A program made the position numbers and the translations under genes. From JAVBQJ01 sp031549115 (GTDB taxonomy: Bacteria; Verrucomicrobiota; Lentisphaeria; Victivallales; Victivallaceae), in assembly GCA_031549115.1 (NCBI GenBank), contig JAVBQJ010000054.1:1-63048 (forward strand): a stretch of 63,048 bases of DNA. The letters are read 5' to 3'. Shown piece by piece: positions 25,733 to 34,326 of the stretch; the first letter of the stretch is position 1; every line of letters starts with the position of its first letter. The notes under the pieces are model-generated. The model had not been told where the DNA came from, did no database searches, and saw nothing but the letters and a program-made list of their open reading frames with translations.

Positions 25733-26941
25733 CTATTTTAAATTTTGATCGTTTTGAATCCAGGGTCTGCTCGAAACGATCAGCCCGGTGGAGTCGTGAA
25801 GATTGATGAATGCCGCCGTCGCACCGTCCGGGAGCGGCGCCGATGCGCGCGACTCCGGCGGGTGAAGGACAGCCGGAATGCTTTTCCAGTTTCTGGACGC
25901 CCACTTCCCGGTATCGGTGGTATAGAGCAGTTCGGCGCGCGCAATCCGGTCGCCATCATAGGAACAGCCGACTTCATTGCCGTCGACTTCCGTGGCTCCC
26001 GCCGCCGTCAACGGGTCGTCGAGTCCCAATGACGCGTTGGCGAAACGGATTCCCTCGCGGGGGTCGCCGCACGGCGGGTAGCCGTGATAAAAATCCAGTT
26101 GAATCAGCCGGGTTATTTCCGAGGTCACCCGGTCCGCGGTCGCGGCCCAGGGGCCGAAGTGATACGCCGGGTCGTTGGTGGCGACGGCCATGAAAACCGG
26201 ATATTGAATTGCGGCGGCGTATTCATACGGATTCCACCAGGCGTTGAATTCGTCGCGCTGTTTCCGGTTGTCCGGGTCGTCGGCCCAGGCGGACTCCTCC
26301 ATGATGTTGCCGCAGCCGTAGATGGCTTCGAAAAACCGGAAGCGGGGATCCGCCGCCGCCGCCATGAAGCCGGTAAATGCGCCCCAGGAAATTCCGATCA
26401 GCCCGGTCTGGTCCGGATTCACCTCCGGACGGCTGCGCAGATAGCTGTGCGCCCGCAGCGCCGCCGCCACGGAGAAGTAAGGCCATTGTTCGGTCGGCGG
26501 CCGATCGGTGAATTCGAAATAGAAGCAATTCGGGCCGCCGTTCGGCAACTTATTGGTGTTGTTCGCGTAACCGTCCTGGTCGCGGGCCGGGCGGCAACCG
26601 CTCAGGTCGATCGAAATGGCGGCGTAGCCGCGCTCGTTCCACAATTTGACCCAGCGCCAGAAGGCCGTTCCGCCGCCGCCATGCAGCAGCACCACCCCCG
26701 GAACCGGACCGTTCATCTCTGCCGGAAAACCGATGAGCGCATAGATTTCCGTACCGCCTTCTCCGGCCAGGTACCACGCCTCCACATCCTCCGGCAGATC
26801 CAACTGCCGTTCGGAGGCAGGTACTTTCCGGACGGAGACCGGAATTTCATCGGACAGTAGCTCCTGCGGCCAATGGAATGTCTGCGCCGACAGCAGCATG
26901 CCGGTGAATATTCCTAAGATTATGAACGAAAACGGTTTCAT
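25733..26941 (-). CDS. Secreted alpha/beta-hydrolase, probable carbohydrate esterase
   Basis: The 402-residue product has a signal peptide (MKPFSFIILGIFTGMLLSAQ) and an alpha/beta-hydrolase core. PGVVLLHGGGGTAFWRWVKL contains the oxyanion loop, GYAAISIDLSGCR follows, and the nucleophile elbow is GLIGISWGAFTGF (Gly-Ile-Ser-Trp-Gly). A candidate acid is in ATNDPAYHFGPW and a candidate His in LDFYHGYPPCGD. The arrangement resembles acetyl-xylan-esterase/dienelactone-hydrolase-type proteins, so de-esterification of a glycan is the likely role. ATG at 26941 begins the signal peptide; 18 extra upstream codons are discarded. It follows the GntR-type gene by 34 bases. Confidence 0.82.
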   Translation of the reverse strand: MKPFSFIILGIFTGMLLSAQTFHWPQELLSDEIPVSVRKVPASERQLDLPEDVEAWYLAGEGGTEIYALIGFPAEMNGPVPGVVLLHGGGGTAFWRWVKLWNERGYAAISIDLSGCRPARDQDGYANNTNKLPNGGPNCFYFEFTDRPPTEQWPYFSVAAALRAHSYLRSRPEVNPDQTGLIGISWGAFTGFMAAAADPRFRFFEAIYGCGNIMEESAWADDPDNRKQRDEFNAWWNPYEYAAAIQYPVFMAVATNDPAYHFGPWAATADRVTSEITRLIQLDFYHGYPPCGDPREGIRFANASLGLDDPLTAAGATEVDGNEVGCSYDGDRIARAELLYTTDTGKWASRNWKSIPAVLHPPESRASAPLPDGATAAFINLHDSTGLIVSSRPWIQNDQNLK

Positions 26942-26975
26942 GATTACATGTTTTTCCTTGGTTACGGGATTCGAT

Positions 26976-28025
26976 TCAACTGCTTTCGCGTACAATCAGC
27001 TGCGGACGGCACAGCCGCAATACCAGTCCGGAGGTGTTGCCGGATACTTTCTCTTCCAGCATTTCCACGCCGTGCGCGATCTGTCCGGCAAGCGCCGTAT
27101 CGATCACGGTCAGGCGCGGACGCACCTGCGCCGTCAGCTCCGAATTGTTCACCGCCACCAGCGCCAGATCCTCCGGGATGCGCCGTTTGCGGTCGAAACA
27201 GTGGTTGGCCAGCGTCAGCGCCTTGCTGTCGTCGGTGACGATCAACGCGTCCAATTCGCCCAGGAGGCCGGAACGGTCCCATTCGGTCAATGCCGTTTCC
27301 TGGCGCTGCTGCATCGAGCCGTCGCCCTGCCAGTGCAAATCCAACAGATAACGCCGCCCATCCTCCGGACTGGAGAAAGACTGCCATACCGCCGCGTACT
27401 CCATTTCATCGCCGTGCGCCAGCGTCGAACACAACAGGCCGATTTTCCGGTAGCCGCGGCCGCGCAGGTGCCCCATCGCCAGTTGCATGACCTGCGAGTT
27501 GTCGACGCAGCTCGAAGAAATGCCGAAGCGCTCGTAACGTTCGTTGACCATCACCAGCCGCTCCCGCCCGGCGGCGCACAGCGCCACCATATCGGCGTAT
27601 TCCGTCCACCAGTAACCGAATACCATCGAATAGCTCTCGACGTCCCGGACCTGCTCCAGCAAGGCGTCGATGCTGTCCGGCCGCGCCGTGCGCACCTCCC
27701 AGCCGCGTTCCCGGAGCAATCGCGCGCCCTCTTCCAGAAAGAGATCGCAGAACGGGTGGCGTACCGGCGGCGCATACAACGTGATCCGGCGGCGGGTCGG
27801 AAAACTGCCCGCTTCGCGCCAGCGGACGAAGCTGCCGCGCCCATGGTCGAGATCCACATAGTTGTTCTGCGCCAGCAAATTCAAGGCCTTGCTGGCGGTG
27901 ATGTAACTCACTTCGCACTTCGCTGCCAGCTCCCGGCAGGTCGGTAACTGTTCGCCCAATTGATAGCTGCCCGAACGAATCCGGTCGACCAGTTCCTGAT
28001 AAATTTGCTGATATTTCGGCGCCAT
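26976..28025 (-). CDS. GntR-type transcriptional regulator with LacI-type sensor domain
   Basis: The 349-residue product has an N-terminal winged helix of the GntR family (YQQIYQELVDRIRSGSYQLG, LPTCRELAAKCEVSYITASK, then ALNLLAQNNYVDLDHGRGSF). Residues about 80-345 form a periplasmic-binding-protein-like sensor as in LacI/GalR (RRITLYAPPVRHPFCDLFLE; RGYRKIGLLCST; LDALIVTDDSKALTLANHCF; IPEDLALVAVNNSEL). This AraR-like combination typically senses a sugar. The ATG at 28025 starts the winged helix; an upstream in-frame extension lies in the promoter region. It heads the minus-strand glycan operon under the promoter at 28066-28094 and probably controls it. Confidence 0.9.
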   Translation of the reverse strand: MAPKYQQIYQELVDRIRSGSYQLGEQLPTCRELAAKCEVSYITASKALNLLAQNNYVDLDHGRGSFVRWREAGSFPTRRRITLYAPPVRHPFCDLFLEEGARLLRERGWEVRTARPDSIDALLEQVRDVESYSMVFGYWWTEYADMVALCAAGRERLVMVNERYERFGISSSCVDNSQVMQLAMGHLRGRGYRKIGLLCSTLAHGDEMEYAAVWQSFSSPEDGRRYLLDLHWQGDGSMQQRQETALTEWDRSGLLGELDALIVTDDSKALTLANHCFDRKRRIPEDLALVAVNNSELTAQVRPRLTVIDTALAGQIAHGVEMLEEKVSGNTSGLVLRLCRPQLIVRESS

Positions 28026-28044
28026 GATATTTACAATTCTGTGT

Positions 28045-28054
28045 GATATATATC
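28045..28054. promoter_or_regulatory. Candidate operator (10-bp palindrome) of the GntR-type operon
   Basis: GATATATATC is a perfect palindrome just downstream of the expected transcription start of the minus-strand promoter and 20 bases before the GntR-type start codon. Its position suits autorepression. The sequence is short and AT-rich, so chance is not excluded. Confidence 0.35.
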
Positions 28055-28065
28055 TCTTGCTTGTA

Positions 28066-28094
28066 ATTATAGCGTATGTTTGAGAAAAAGTCAA
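28066..28094 (-). promoter_or_regulatory. Near-consensus sigma70 promoter of the GntR-type glycan operon
   Basis: Read on the minus strand, TTGACT (28094-28089), a 17-base spacer and TATAAT (28071-28066) form a near-perfect promoter. The -10 context TACGCTATAATTA is identical to that of the divergent promoter at 28134-28162. A promoter this strong implies that the operon is held off by repression. Confidence 0.75.
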
Positions 28095-28133
28095 TAGGGC
28101 AAGTGTAAAAATCCCAAAAATAATTTGCAGCTC

Positions 28134-28162
28134 TTGACAAGGCCAAAAAAGTACGCTATAAT
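28134..28162 (+). promoter_or_regulatory. Consensus sigma70 promoter of the LacI/prepilin/glycan-enzyme operon
   Basis: TTGACA (28134-28139), a 17-base spacer and TATAAT (28157-28162) match the vegetative consensus exactly. It lies 45 bases before the LacI-type start codon, with the palindromic operator at the expected start of transcription. Confidence 0.8.
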
Positions 28163-28168
28163 TAGAAT

Positions 28169-28180
28169 AGAAACGTTTCT
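28169..28180. promoter_or_regulatory. LacI-family operator
   Basis: AGAAACGTTTCT is a perfect 12-bp palindrome with the central CG characteristic of LacI/GalR-family sites. It covers the expected +1 region of the consensus promoter at 28134-28162 and lies 26 bases before the LacI-type gene, indicating autorepression. Confidence 0.75.
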
Positions 28181-28206
28181 GATAACATCGAAAGTATATT
28201 TCGCAC

Positions 28207-29292
28207 ATGTCCAGAAATACCAAAGCGGTCACAATCAAAGATGTTGCGCGCGAAGCCGGAGTTTGCCTGTCTGCGGCCAGTTCCATATTGAATCACAAAC
28301 CCGGTTACAGCGAAGCCACCCGGCAAAAGGTGTGGGATGTCGCCCATGCGCTGCAATACCACCCCTGTCCCCATGCCAGGGGAATTCACAATCACGCGTC
28401 CGGAAAACAAACCAAATTTCGTCTTTTAATGCATGTATTCCATATCAAAAAGCGGGATATCGAGCAAAACATCTGCGAAGATCATCTCGCCCAGTATTGC
28501 ATGTTCCTCAATTACGAGGTCCAGAAAAGCAACTACTTTCTGACGCATTACTGGTACAACCGGGCCTACGGTTTTCGTTGTTCATTGGTGCTCAACGACG
28601 CCGTCGACGGTATCTTGCTGGGCGTGCCGCATCTGGATGTTCTGACCGCGCTCAAAGGACAAGTGCCGATGGTGTTGGGCAACGCCAATCTGTCGGACAT
28701 GACCCGGGATATGCCGATTGTGAACAGTGATATGTCCGGCGGCCTGAATGACGCTTGCCGGGAGCTGGCCCGCCGGGGCTATCGCCGCTGTGCGTTGATC
28801 CGTGACGCGGCGGATATTCCCGATCGGGAGCTGCAGCCTTTGTACGAAGACGAAATGGAGCTGGCATTGCGCCGGCATCATATCGGGATTGTCCAGGATA
28901 TTCGCGAATACATCGATAGCGAGATTCATGAGCAGGTCGTTTTTGCCATTGCCCAACGCCTGATCCCGGTCATCAGAAAGCGGGAAATCGATCTGATATT
29001 CACCGAGAATATCGATTATGCCCAAAGTCTTTTGCGTTACCTGAGGCTGGCCGATGTCCGGATCCCCGAAGAGGTCGGGTTGGTGACACTGCACCAGAAT
29101 TCCGGATATGCCGACAGCGATATTGCCTGCATTGCCTCCGATTGGCGGCAAGTGGGAGCGACCGGCGTCGGACTTTTGATCGATATCATCGAGGGGAAGG
29201 AGGTGGCGCCGGGCGAATACTTGATCCCGCCGCGGCTTTTATTGAATCATACGCTCCGTAATTTGCCTCCCAGGGAGGAACTTTGTTCATGA
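28207..29292 (+). CDS. LacI-family transcriptional regulator
   Basis: The 361-residue product starts with a LacI helix-turn-helix (AVTIKDVAREAGVCLSAASS, ILNHKPGYSEATRQKV) and has a PBP1-like sensor domain (MVLGNANLSDMTRDMPIVNS; ELARRGYRRCALIRDA; IDLIFTENIDYAQSLLRYLR; VRIPEEVGLVTLHQN). The middle part around residues 75-120 is unusual for the family (HYWYNRAYGFRCSLVLNDAV) and may reflect a distinct ligand. No strong ribosome site precedes the ATG. The operator at 28169-28180 predicts autoregulation together with the prepilin and large enzyme genes downstream. Confidence 0.92.
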   Translation: MSRNTKAVTIKDVAREAGVCLSAASSILNHKPGYSEATRQKVWDVAHALQYHPCPHARGIHNHASGKQTKFRLLMHVFHIKKRDIEQNICEDHLAQYCMFLNYEVQKSNYFLTHYWYNRAYGFRCSLVLNDAVDGILLGVPHLDVLTALKGQVPMVLGNANLSDMTRDMPIVNSDMSGGLNDACRELARRGYRRCALIRDAADIPDRELQPLYEDEMELALRRHHIGIVQDIREYIDSEIHEQVVFAIAQRLIPVIRKREIDLIFTENIDYAQSLLRYLRLADVRIPEEVGLVTLHQNSGYADSDIACIASDWRQVGATGVGLLIDIIEGKEVAPGEYLIPPRLLLNHTLRNLPPREELCS

Positions 29293-29346
29293 CGGCATCG
29301 ACTTCATATTAACAACCCGAAAAACGGAAAAAAAGGAGAAACGGCG

Positions 29347-30027
29347 ATGAAGCGGCATTTTACACTGATAGAGCTCTTGGTTGTGATCGCGATTATTGCA
29401 ATTTTAGCCAGTATGTTGCTGCCGGCTTTGAGTAAGGCGCGCGCGGCGGCGCAATCGGCAAAATGCATAAGCAACCTGAAGCAGCACGGACTCGCCGTGG
29501 CAATGTATGCCGGCGATAACAATGAGACGATGCCGGGCGCATTGATTGCGCCCTACGGCACGGCGTGGTGGTCTGTCCTGATCCCTTATGTGGCAAGCGA
29601 CAAGGGCGGCTCGCTGGAGAACCATTTGGACGGGAGGAGCAAGGTTTTCAGCTGTCCGAGCATTAACGGGAATGACAGTATTTACTTTGCTCTGAACGAC
29701 AGTACCGCTAATTATGCCTACAATGGCCGGGCCGGCTGGATGGCAGAGTTCGGTGTGAAAATTTCCAGTGTCAACAATTCCAGTTCCCGCATGCTCATTG
29801 CCGACGGCAACGAGAGATACGATGCCACCAAGAACACCGACGGTTCTCCGGCCACGCCATATTATTTCAGTACGATTCATGTCACACACGCCACGACCTT
29901 GAGCTTGCTGCCGGAGGAGGTCCATAGCCGGAAGCTGAATACAGTTTATGTCGATGGTCATGTCGCCGCGGTTGAGCACAAGAGTATTGAGATGAAAAAC
30001 GTCGATATCCGTGGAGATTGGGAATAA
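29347..30027 (+). CDS. Prepilin-like protein with H-X9-DG motif
   Basis: The 226-residue product begins MKRHFTLIELLVVIAIIAIL. The mature N-terminal Phe is preceded by His instead of Gly, and Glu5 is present. The helix continues into ALSKARAAAQSAKCISNLKQ. The H-X9-DG motif is in HSRKLNTVYVDGHVA near the C-terminus. A strong AAAAGGAGAAA ribosome site precedes the ATG. It sits 54 bases after the LacI-type gene and 5 bases before the large CBM-bearing enzyme, so it is probably made together with that enzyme. Confidence 0.9.
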   Translation: MKRHFTLIELLVVIAIIAILASMLLPALSKARAAAQSAKCISNLKQHGLAVAMYAGDNNETMPGALIAPYGTAWWSVLIPYVASDKGGSLENHLDGRSKVFSCPSINGNDSIYFALNDSTANYAYNGRAGWMAEFGVKISSVNNSSSRMLIADGNERYDATKNTDGSPATPYYFSTIHVTHATTLSLLPEEVHSRKLNTVYVDGHVAAVEHKSIEMKNVDIRGDWE

Positions 30028-30032
30028 AACTT

Positions 30033-33000
30033 ATGCGTATGCGATTTTTGTTGTTATGGGCGGCATGTTTCTCGCTTCAAGTTTTTGGGGGGAATATTCT
30101 GGACAATCATTCCTTCGAGGAACGTGATCCGGATGTGCCGGCATTGCCCCGGAATTGGGGGAAGCTTCAGGTTGCTTCCCTGGGAAAACACCATTTCATC
30201 GAGGAGGGGCTGGCCACGGAGGGGAAACAGTCGGCGCGTCTGGAGAACGACAACCCGAATAACAACACGCAATCGTATTTGTTGTTTATTCAGAATGGAT
30301 TGGCCGCCAAACTGAATGAGATTCCTTTCGGTACGGAGCTGGAGTTGTCGCTGGATCTTCGTACCGATTCCCCGGAGACGCTTTTCCGGATGTATGTCGA
30401 AGGGACTACTACGGATGGCGCCGGAGTGAACTTCATATCCCCTGATCTGAGTACTGCGGACGGAAGCTGGCAACGCAAAAGTATGCGGTTTGAAGTGCCC
30501 GCCGGAGTGGGGTTCGGATCCGCCTATGTGTGTTTGCAGATATTGACCACCGGCCGGGTCTGGGTGGACAATGTGTACTTGGGCGAAGCGGAATTTGCCC
30601 CGGTGCCGGAAGGGAATGTGTTGGTCAATCCATCGGTCGAAGAGGTTGCCGCGGATGGTAACATGCCGCTCAGGTGGCGGGCGTTTCAAATCGACCTCCC
30701 GGCCGGCGCGCAAAGCCTGAGTGATCAGGTGGCGCATAGCGGCAGCCATTCCCTTGCCATTCACTGCGAAGACAAAAATCTGAGCGTTGCCAACTACGTC
30801 ATGTGGAGGCAGGATAATCTGGCGGAGCAGCTTCGGGCATTTGAGCCCGGTACTCCGATGGTGCTGTCGCTTTGGGCTAATACCGGGTCGAATCCGTCGG
30901 TATATTTTCGCTTTTATCTGGAAATGACGCGCAACGGGGAATTCATCGGGACCTTCGCTTCCGCGCCGATGAGTTCCGACGTGGGGTGGAAGCCGGCTCA
31001 GGTTGCTTTTAATATGCCGGAGCAAATACCGACGGATGCGTACGTGTGCCTTCAGCTTCTGACCCCGGGGAATGTCTGGTTTGATGATATTTACCTGGGC
31101 CGGCAGAATGAAAGCAATACCGACACCGGGGCGGCTTCCGGGCCGGAAAATTACTTTCGGGTTACCGGCTTCCCGGCGATGGCGACTTGGTATTGGCCGG
31201 ATCGCCCGGAAAAATTTACGCTCGCCTACGAATTGAAAACTCCCGGAGACTTTCGGGTGCGGCTGAAGAAAACCGGCGGCGGGGACATAAAACAGTACCT
31301 TTTCCATGCCGCGGAGCGAACCGGCAGTGTGGTCCTGGAGTTGCCGGTGTTGGAGAAGGGCGCGTATGAATTGAGCTATGGGGCCGACGGCAGCGATTTT
31401 TTCCGGATCATTCCAGCCTTTGAACGCGGAGTCAAATTTGACGACGAGAACCGGATGAGCTTAAACGGGGAACCGTTTTTTCCGGTGATGGTGATGACTC
31501 CGGAAATGTCGGAAGAAGCGTTGAGCATCTACCAGCAGGCCGGCTTCAATTCGATTGCTTTCTCGGCATTGACGCTCAACGCCGATGCTGCGGTTTATTT
31601 AGCTGGGACTGCCGCAAATTACGGTCTGGCGGTGGTCGACTGGGCCAATCTTGCCGATGTCACCTCCGGATCTTATGAAGAAATTGCCGCGCAGCTCGAA
31701 CCGCGTATTGCCACTGCTCGAAAGCTGGACAACTTTATCGGCTGGATCGACGATGAATCTGAAATGCGCCTGGTCCCGTGGGAAAAGCTGGCCGACGTTT
31801 ACCGTACGATTTACGAAAAAGCTCCCGGGTACGTGGTTTGGCAAAATCATGCTCCCCGGCTCACCGCCAAGTCCGGTCCCTACGGAACCTTTGCCAATGT
31901 CCGGCGCTATTCACAAATATGCGATGTCACCGGTATTGATATCTATCCGATACCGGAAGGCGGCGGCCACAGCAATCTGGCGAACCGCGACATGAGCTGT
32001 GTCGGCGAATATACGGATCTGGCTCGCTCCACGGTTGCCGACAAAAAACCGGTTTGGATGGTTCTTCAGGCCGGGTCATGGGGCGAGGAGGCGGGCGGGG
32101 TGGCGGATGAGCGCAATCCGCTTCCGACCTATGAACAATTCCGGTTTATGTGTTATAATGCGTTGACGCACGGAGCGGATGGCTGGATATTTTATGCGCC
32201 GGGAGCGCTCGGGCGGAATGCGGCTTCTCCGCATATGGGATTGTTGGCGGAGGTTTTGCTGGAATTTCGCGCATTGGAGCGCTTCGTAAGTGCCGGGGAC
32301 AAAATGGAGGTGACGGCAGACAACCCGTTGGAATGGGTGAAAATCGTCGGCTACAAATTGGATGGCGAATATTTGGTAATCATGGTGAACGAAAGCAAAG
32401 CCGCCGCTACCTTCACGCCGACGCTTCCGGGGGCCCGCGGATGGTACCAAAGTCCGTCTGGAATCGGATTCGAGCCCGGGAGCAAGGTGGAATTGAAGAC
32501 GAACGAGGTGCTGATCCTCAGTACGATACCGGTCGTTGTCGGAAAGTATGGGGCGTTTTCGCCGGTGTCGGCCGGCGCTTCGGGCCGGAATTTGGGCAGC
32601 ATGGATAAAACCGAATGGATCGGACAGTGGGCCGCCCATCCTGAATTATACAATACGCACGATACGGTTACATATGCCCGGCAGAGCCTGAATTTGCCGG
32701 AGAAGCCGGAGCGGGCCGTTATTCGGATTGCCGGTGACGATGCTTTCCGCTTTTCGGTAAATGGACAGTATGCGGGAGAAGGAAGGCCGCATACGATTGC
32801 TTTTGCCTTTGATATTGCCAAATATTTGAACGCGGGGGAAAATGAATTGTTCTTTGAACTCACCAACAATAAAGATATTTCAGGGTTGGTGTTTGACGGT
32901 AGTGCGGTTTGCGGGGAAACGGAGATACTGTTCGGCTCGGGAGATAAAACCCGTTTTTCCGCGAACGGCAGGGATAATTGGATTGCCGCCCGCTTATTCG

Positions 33001-33053
33001 GAACGCCTCCGGTTGCCCCATGGGGCGCGATTCATCTGGTGATCAGACGCTGA
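30033..33053 (+). CDS. Large secreted glycan-active enzyme with two CBM-like domains
   Basis: The 1,006-residue protein has a signal peptide (MRMRFLLLWAACFSLQVFGG). Two consecutive carbohydrate-binding beta-sandwiches of CBM4/9 type follow: about 22-185 (NILDNHSFEERDPDVPALPR ... GRVWVDNVYLGEA) and about 190-360 (NVLVNPSVEE ... GNVWFDDIYLGR). After a beta linker, a TIM-barrel-like domain starts near residue 470 (RMSLNGEPFFPVMVM). It has IGWIDDESEM near 568 (possible catalytic acid), ICDVTGIDIYPIPEGG and GADGWIFYAPGALG. The C-terminal about 140 residues resemble a GH2-type sugar-binding sandwich (AVIRIAGDDAFRFSVNGQYA). The glycoside-hydrolase family is not recognised with confidence. ATG codons at 30033 and 30039 are both possible. 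Confidence 0.8.
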   Translation: MRMRFLLLWAACFSLQVFGGNILDNHSFEERDPDVPALPRNWGKLQVASLGKHHFIEEGLATEGKQSARLENDNPNNNTQSYLLFIQNGLAAKLNEIPFGTELELSLDLRTDSPETLFRMYVEGTTTDGAGVNFISPDLSTADGSWQRKSMRFEVPAGVGFGSAYVCLQILTTGRVWVDNVYLGEAEFAPVPEGNVLVNPSVEEVAADGNMPLRWRAFQIDLPAGAQSLSDQVAHSGSHSLAIHCEDKNLSVANYVMWRQDNLAEQLRAFEPGTPMVLSLWANTGSNPSVYFRFYLEMTRNGEFIGTFASAPMSSDVGWKPAQVAFNMPEQIPTDAYVCLQLLTPGNVWFDDIYLGRQNESNTDTGAASGPENYFRVTGFPAMATWYWPDRPEKFTLAYELKTPGDFRVRLKKTGGGDIKQYLFHAAERTGSVVLELPVLEKGAYELSYGADGSDFFRIIPAFERGVKFDDENRMSLNGEPFFPVMVMTPEMSEEALSIYQQAGFNSIAFSALTLNADAAVYLAGTAANYGLAVVDWANLADVTSGSYEEIAAQLEPRIATARKLDNFIGWIDDESEMRLVPWEKLADVYRTIYEKAPGYVVWQNHAPRLTAKSGPYGTFANVRRYSQICDVTGIDIYPIPEGGGHSNLANRDMSCVGEYTDLARSTVADKKPVWMVLQAGSWGEEAGGVADERNPLPTYEQFRFMCYNALTHGADGWIFYAPGALGRNAASPHMGLLAEVLLEFRALERFVSAGDKMEVTADNPLEWVKIVGYKLDGEYLVIMVNESKAAATFTPTLPGARGWYQSPSGIGFEPGSKVELKTNEVLILSTIPVVVGKYGAFSPVSAGASGRNLGSMDKTEWIGQWAAHPELYNTHDTVTYARQSLNLPEKPERAVIRIAGDDAFRFSVNGQYAGEGRPHTIAFAFDIAKYLNAGENELFFELTNNKDISGLVFDGSAVCGETEILFGSGDKTRFSANGRDNWIAARLFGTPPVAPWGAIHLVIRR

Positions 33054-33283
33054 CCATCCGGTTGCGAATTTCCCGCATTGGCCCCTGCCGGCCGTATTGG
33101 AATACCATGACTTTTGTTTTTGCAGAACATTATTTACATTACTGGGAAATAAGGGCTTACCGGGGCAATGCAGAAAAATTACAGAGAAAGTTTAACGTAT
33201 GAATAAGATAAAATCTTTTGACAGAATCAACCCCCTGAATACGAAGACCGGGCGCGGCTGACCCATCGGTGAAGCAGCAGCGG

Positions 33284-33583
33284 TTACTGGACTGCCGGAA
33301 GCCGTCGCAACCGCAGCCATTCGGCAAACGCTTTCACCTCGGTTTGTTCTTTCTGGTTCAACTGGTTCTGATGAATCGCGATCAGCTCTTTGAGCTCCGG
33401 CAACAGCTCCATGACTTCGCCGTAACGCACCAGACGGATGCCGTGAATGAGGCGGCTGATGCCGTCGACGGGTTCGAAGTGCACTTCGCGGTACTTCCGG
33501 ATTTCCGCCGGCGACAGTACCTGCCGCTCCAGCGCCAACGCCAGCCGCAGCTCCCAGGCGCCGTAAGTGTCGGTGTCGAATAC
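33284..33583 (-). pseudogene. Protein fragment of unknown origin next to RHS debris
   Basis: The minus-strand frame ending at 33284 reads as protein-like sequence from about 33583: VFDTDTYGAWELRLALALER, then LSPAEIRKYREVHFEPVDGI and LLPELKELIAIHQNQLNQKE. It has helical, charged composition unlike the shadow sequence upstream in the same frame. It lacks a plausible start and abuts the plus-strand RHS fragment, so it is probably a truncated 3' end left by rearrangement. The family is not recognised. Confidence 0.35.
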
Positions 33584-33609
33584 TTGCCGAGCCAGCGGGC
33601 CGGCAGAAG

Positions 33610-33945
33610 ACGTGTCGGTGCCGCCGAAGGCGGCAGTTCGACCGCCTATATCGCCAATAACCTGAACCAGTATACGGCAATCAACGACGAGGCGCCGACC
33701 CACGACGCCGGCGGCAACATGCTGACCAACGGCGCATGGACTTACACGTGGAACGCCGAAAACCGCCTGATCGCCGCCGAAAACGCCACACTCAAGGTTA
33801 AATTCGACTACGACTACCTCGGCCGCCGCTTCCGCAAAAAGGTGTACGCCAAAGACGGCGCGACCCGGACATTGCAGACGACGAAAACCTTCGTTTACGA
33901 CGGCTTCAAACAAATCGCCGCGCCGCCGGGCGCTTCACTCCTCCG
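33610..33945 (+). pseudogene. RHS-repeat protein fragment
   Basis: Typical RHS/YD-repeat sequence is visible: SSTAYIANNLNQYTAINDEA, GGNMLTNGAWTYTWNAENRL, FDYDYLGRRFRKKVYAKDG and TKTFVYDGFKQIA. Just after this the reading frame becomes non-RHS (APPGASLLRRPGAQ), which suggests a frameshift or deletion, and the RHS core end (DPIGE-type motif) and toxin tip are missing. No upstream RHS body exists. It is a remnant of an RHS element, possibly a displaced 3' cassette. Confidence 0.75.
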
Positions 33946-34303
33946 ACGGCCTGGAGCACAACGCCAGGAGCAACTGAACGCCATTGCCTATGGCCGGCAG
34001 CAAAAGGAAAATAAATAAATGTGCCTCGCGCATGCCGTCCTCCGCCTGGTTTGAGCTTGCTTCGGTAAAATACGTTCCCCACGTATACATTCCCCCCAAT
34101 ATCAATACCGAAGCCAGATAATAGCATACCGTCACCAGAAACAGCCACTTGCCGCGAAATTTGAACATCGCCCTTATATTGTCGGCCAGCGAAATCAGAT
34201 TCGGCAGCAATACTAATAAAATCATAAACAGCGGCCACAGCGCCAACAACAGCACACACAAAACAATATACAACAGCAGCAAAATAAAACGCAGACCCCG
34301 CAT
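33935..34303 (-). CDS. Small membrane protein of unknown function
   Basis: The 122-residue product has three or four hydrophobic helices: FILLLLYIVLCVLLLALWPL, FMILLVLLPNLI, WLFLVTVCYYLASVLILGGM and LFIFLLLPAIGNGVQLLLAL. It follows the large TPR-type gene by 23 bases on the same strand, so it is probably the last gene of that operon. It slightly overlaps the RHS fragment on the other strand. No family is recognised. Confidence 0.65.
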   Translation of the reverse strand: MRGLRFILLLLYIVLCVLLLALWPLFMILLVLLPNLISLADNIRAMFKFRGKWLFLVTVCYYLASVLILGGMYTWGTYFTEASSNQAEDGMREAHLFIFLLLPAIGNGVQLLLALCSRPSEE

Positions 34304-34326
34304 CCGTTCCCTCCTTTTTTCTTCTC

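Noticed and set aside
33269..34018. A single intact 249-codon gene over the RHS region.
   Set aside because: Only the middle part is RHS-like; the N-terminal third is the complement of another protein-like fragment and the C-terminus loses the RHS pattern, so it is debris, not a gene.
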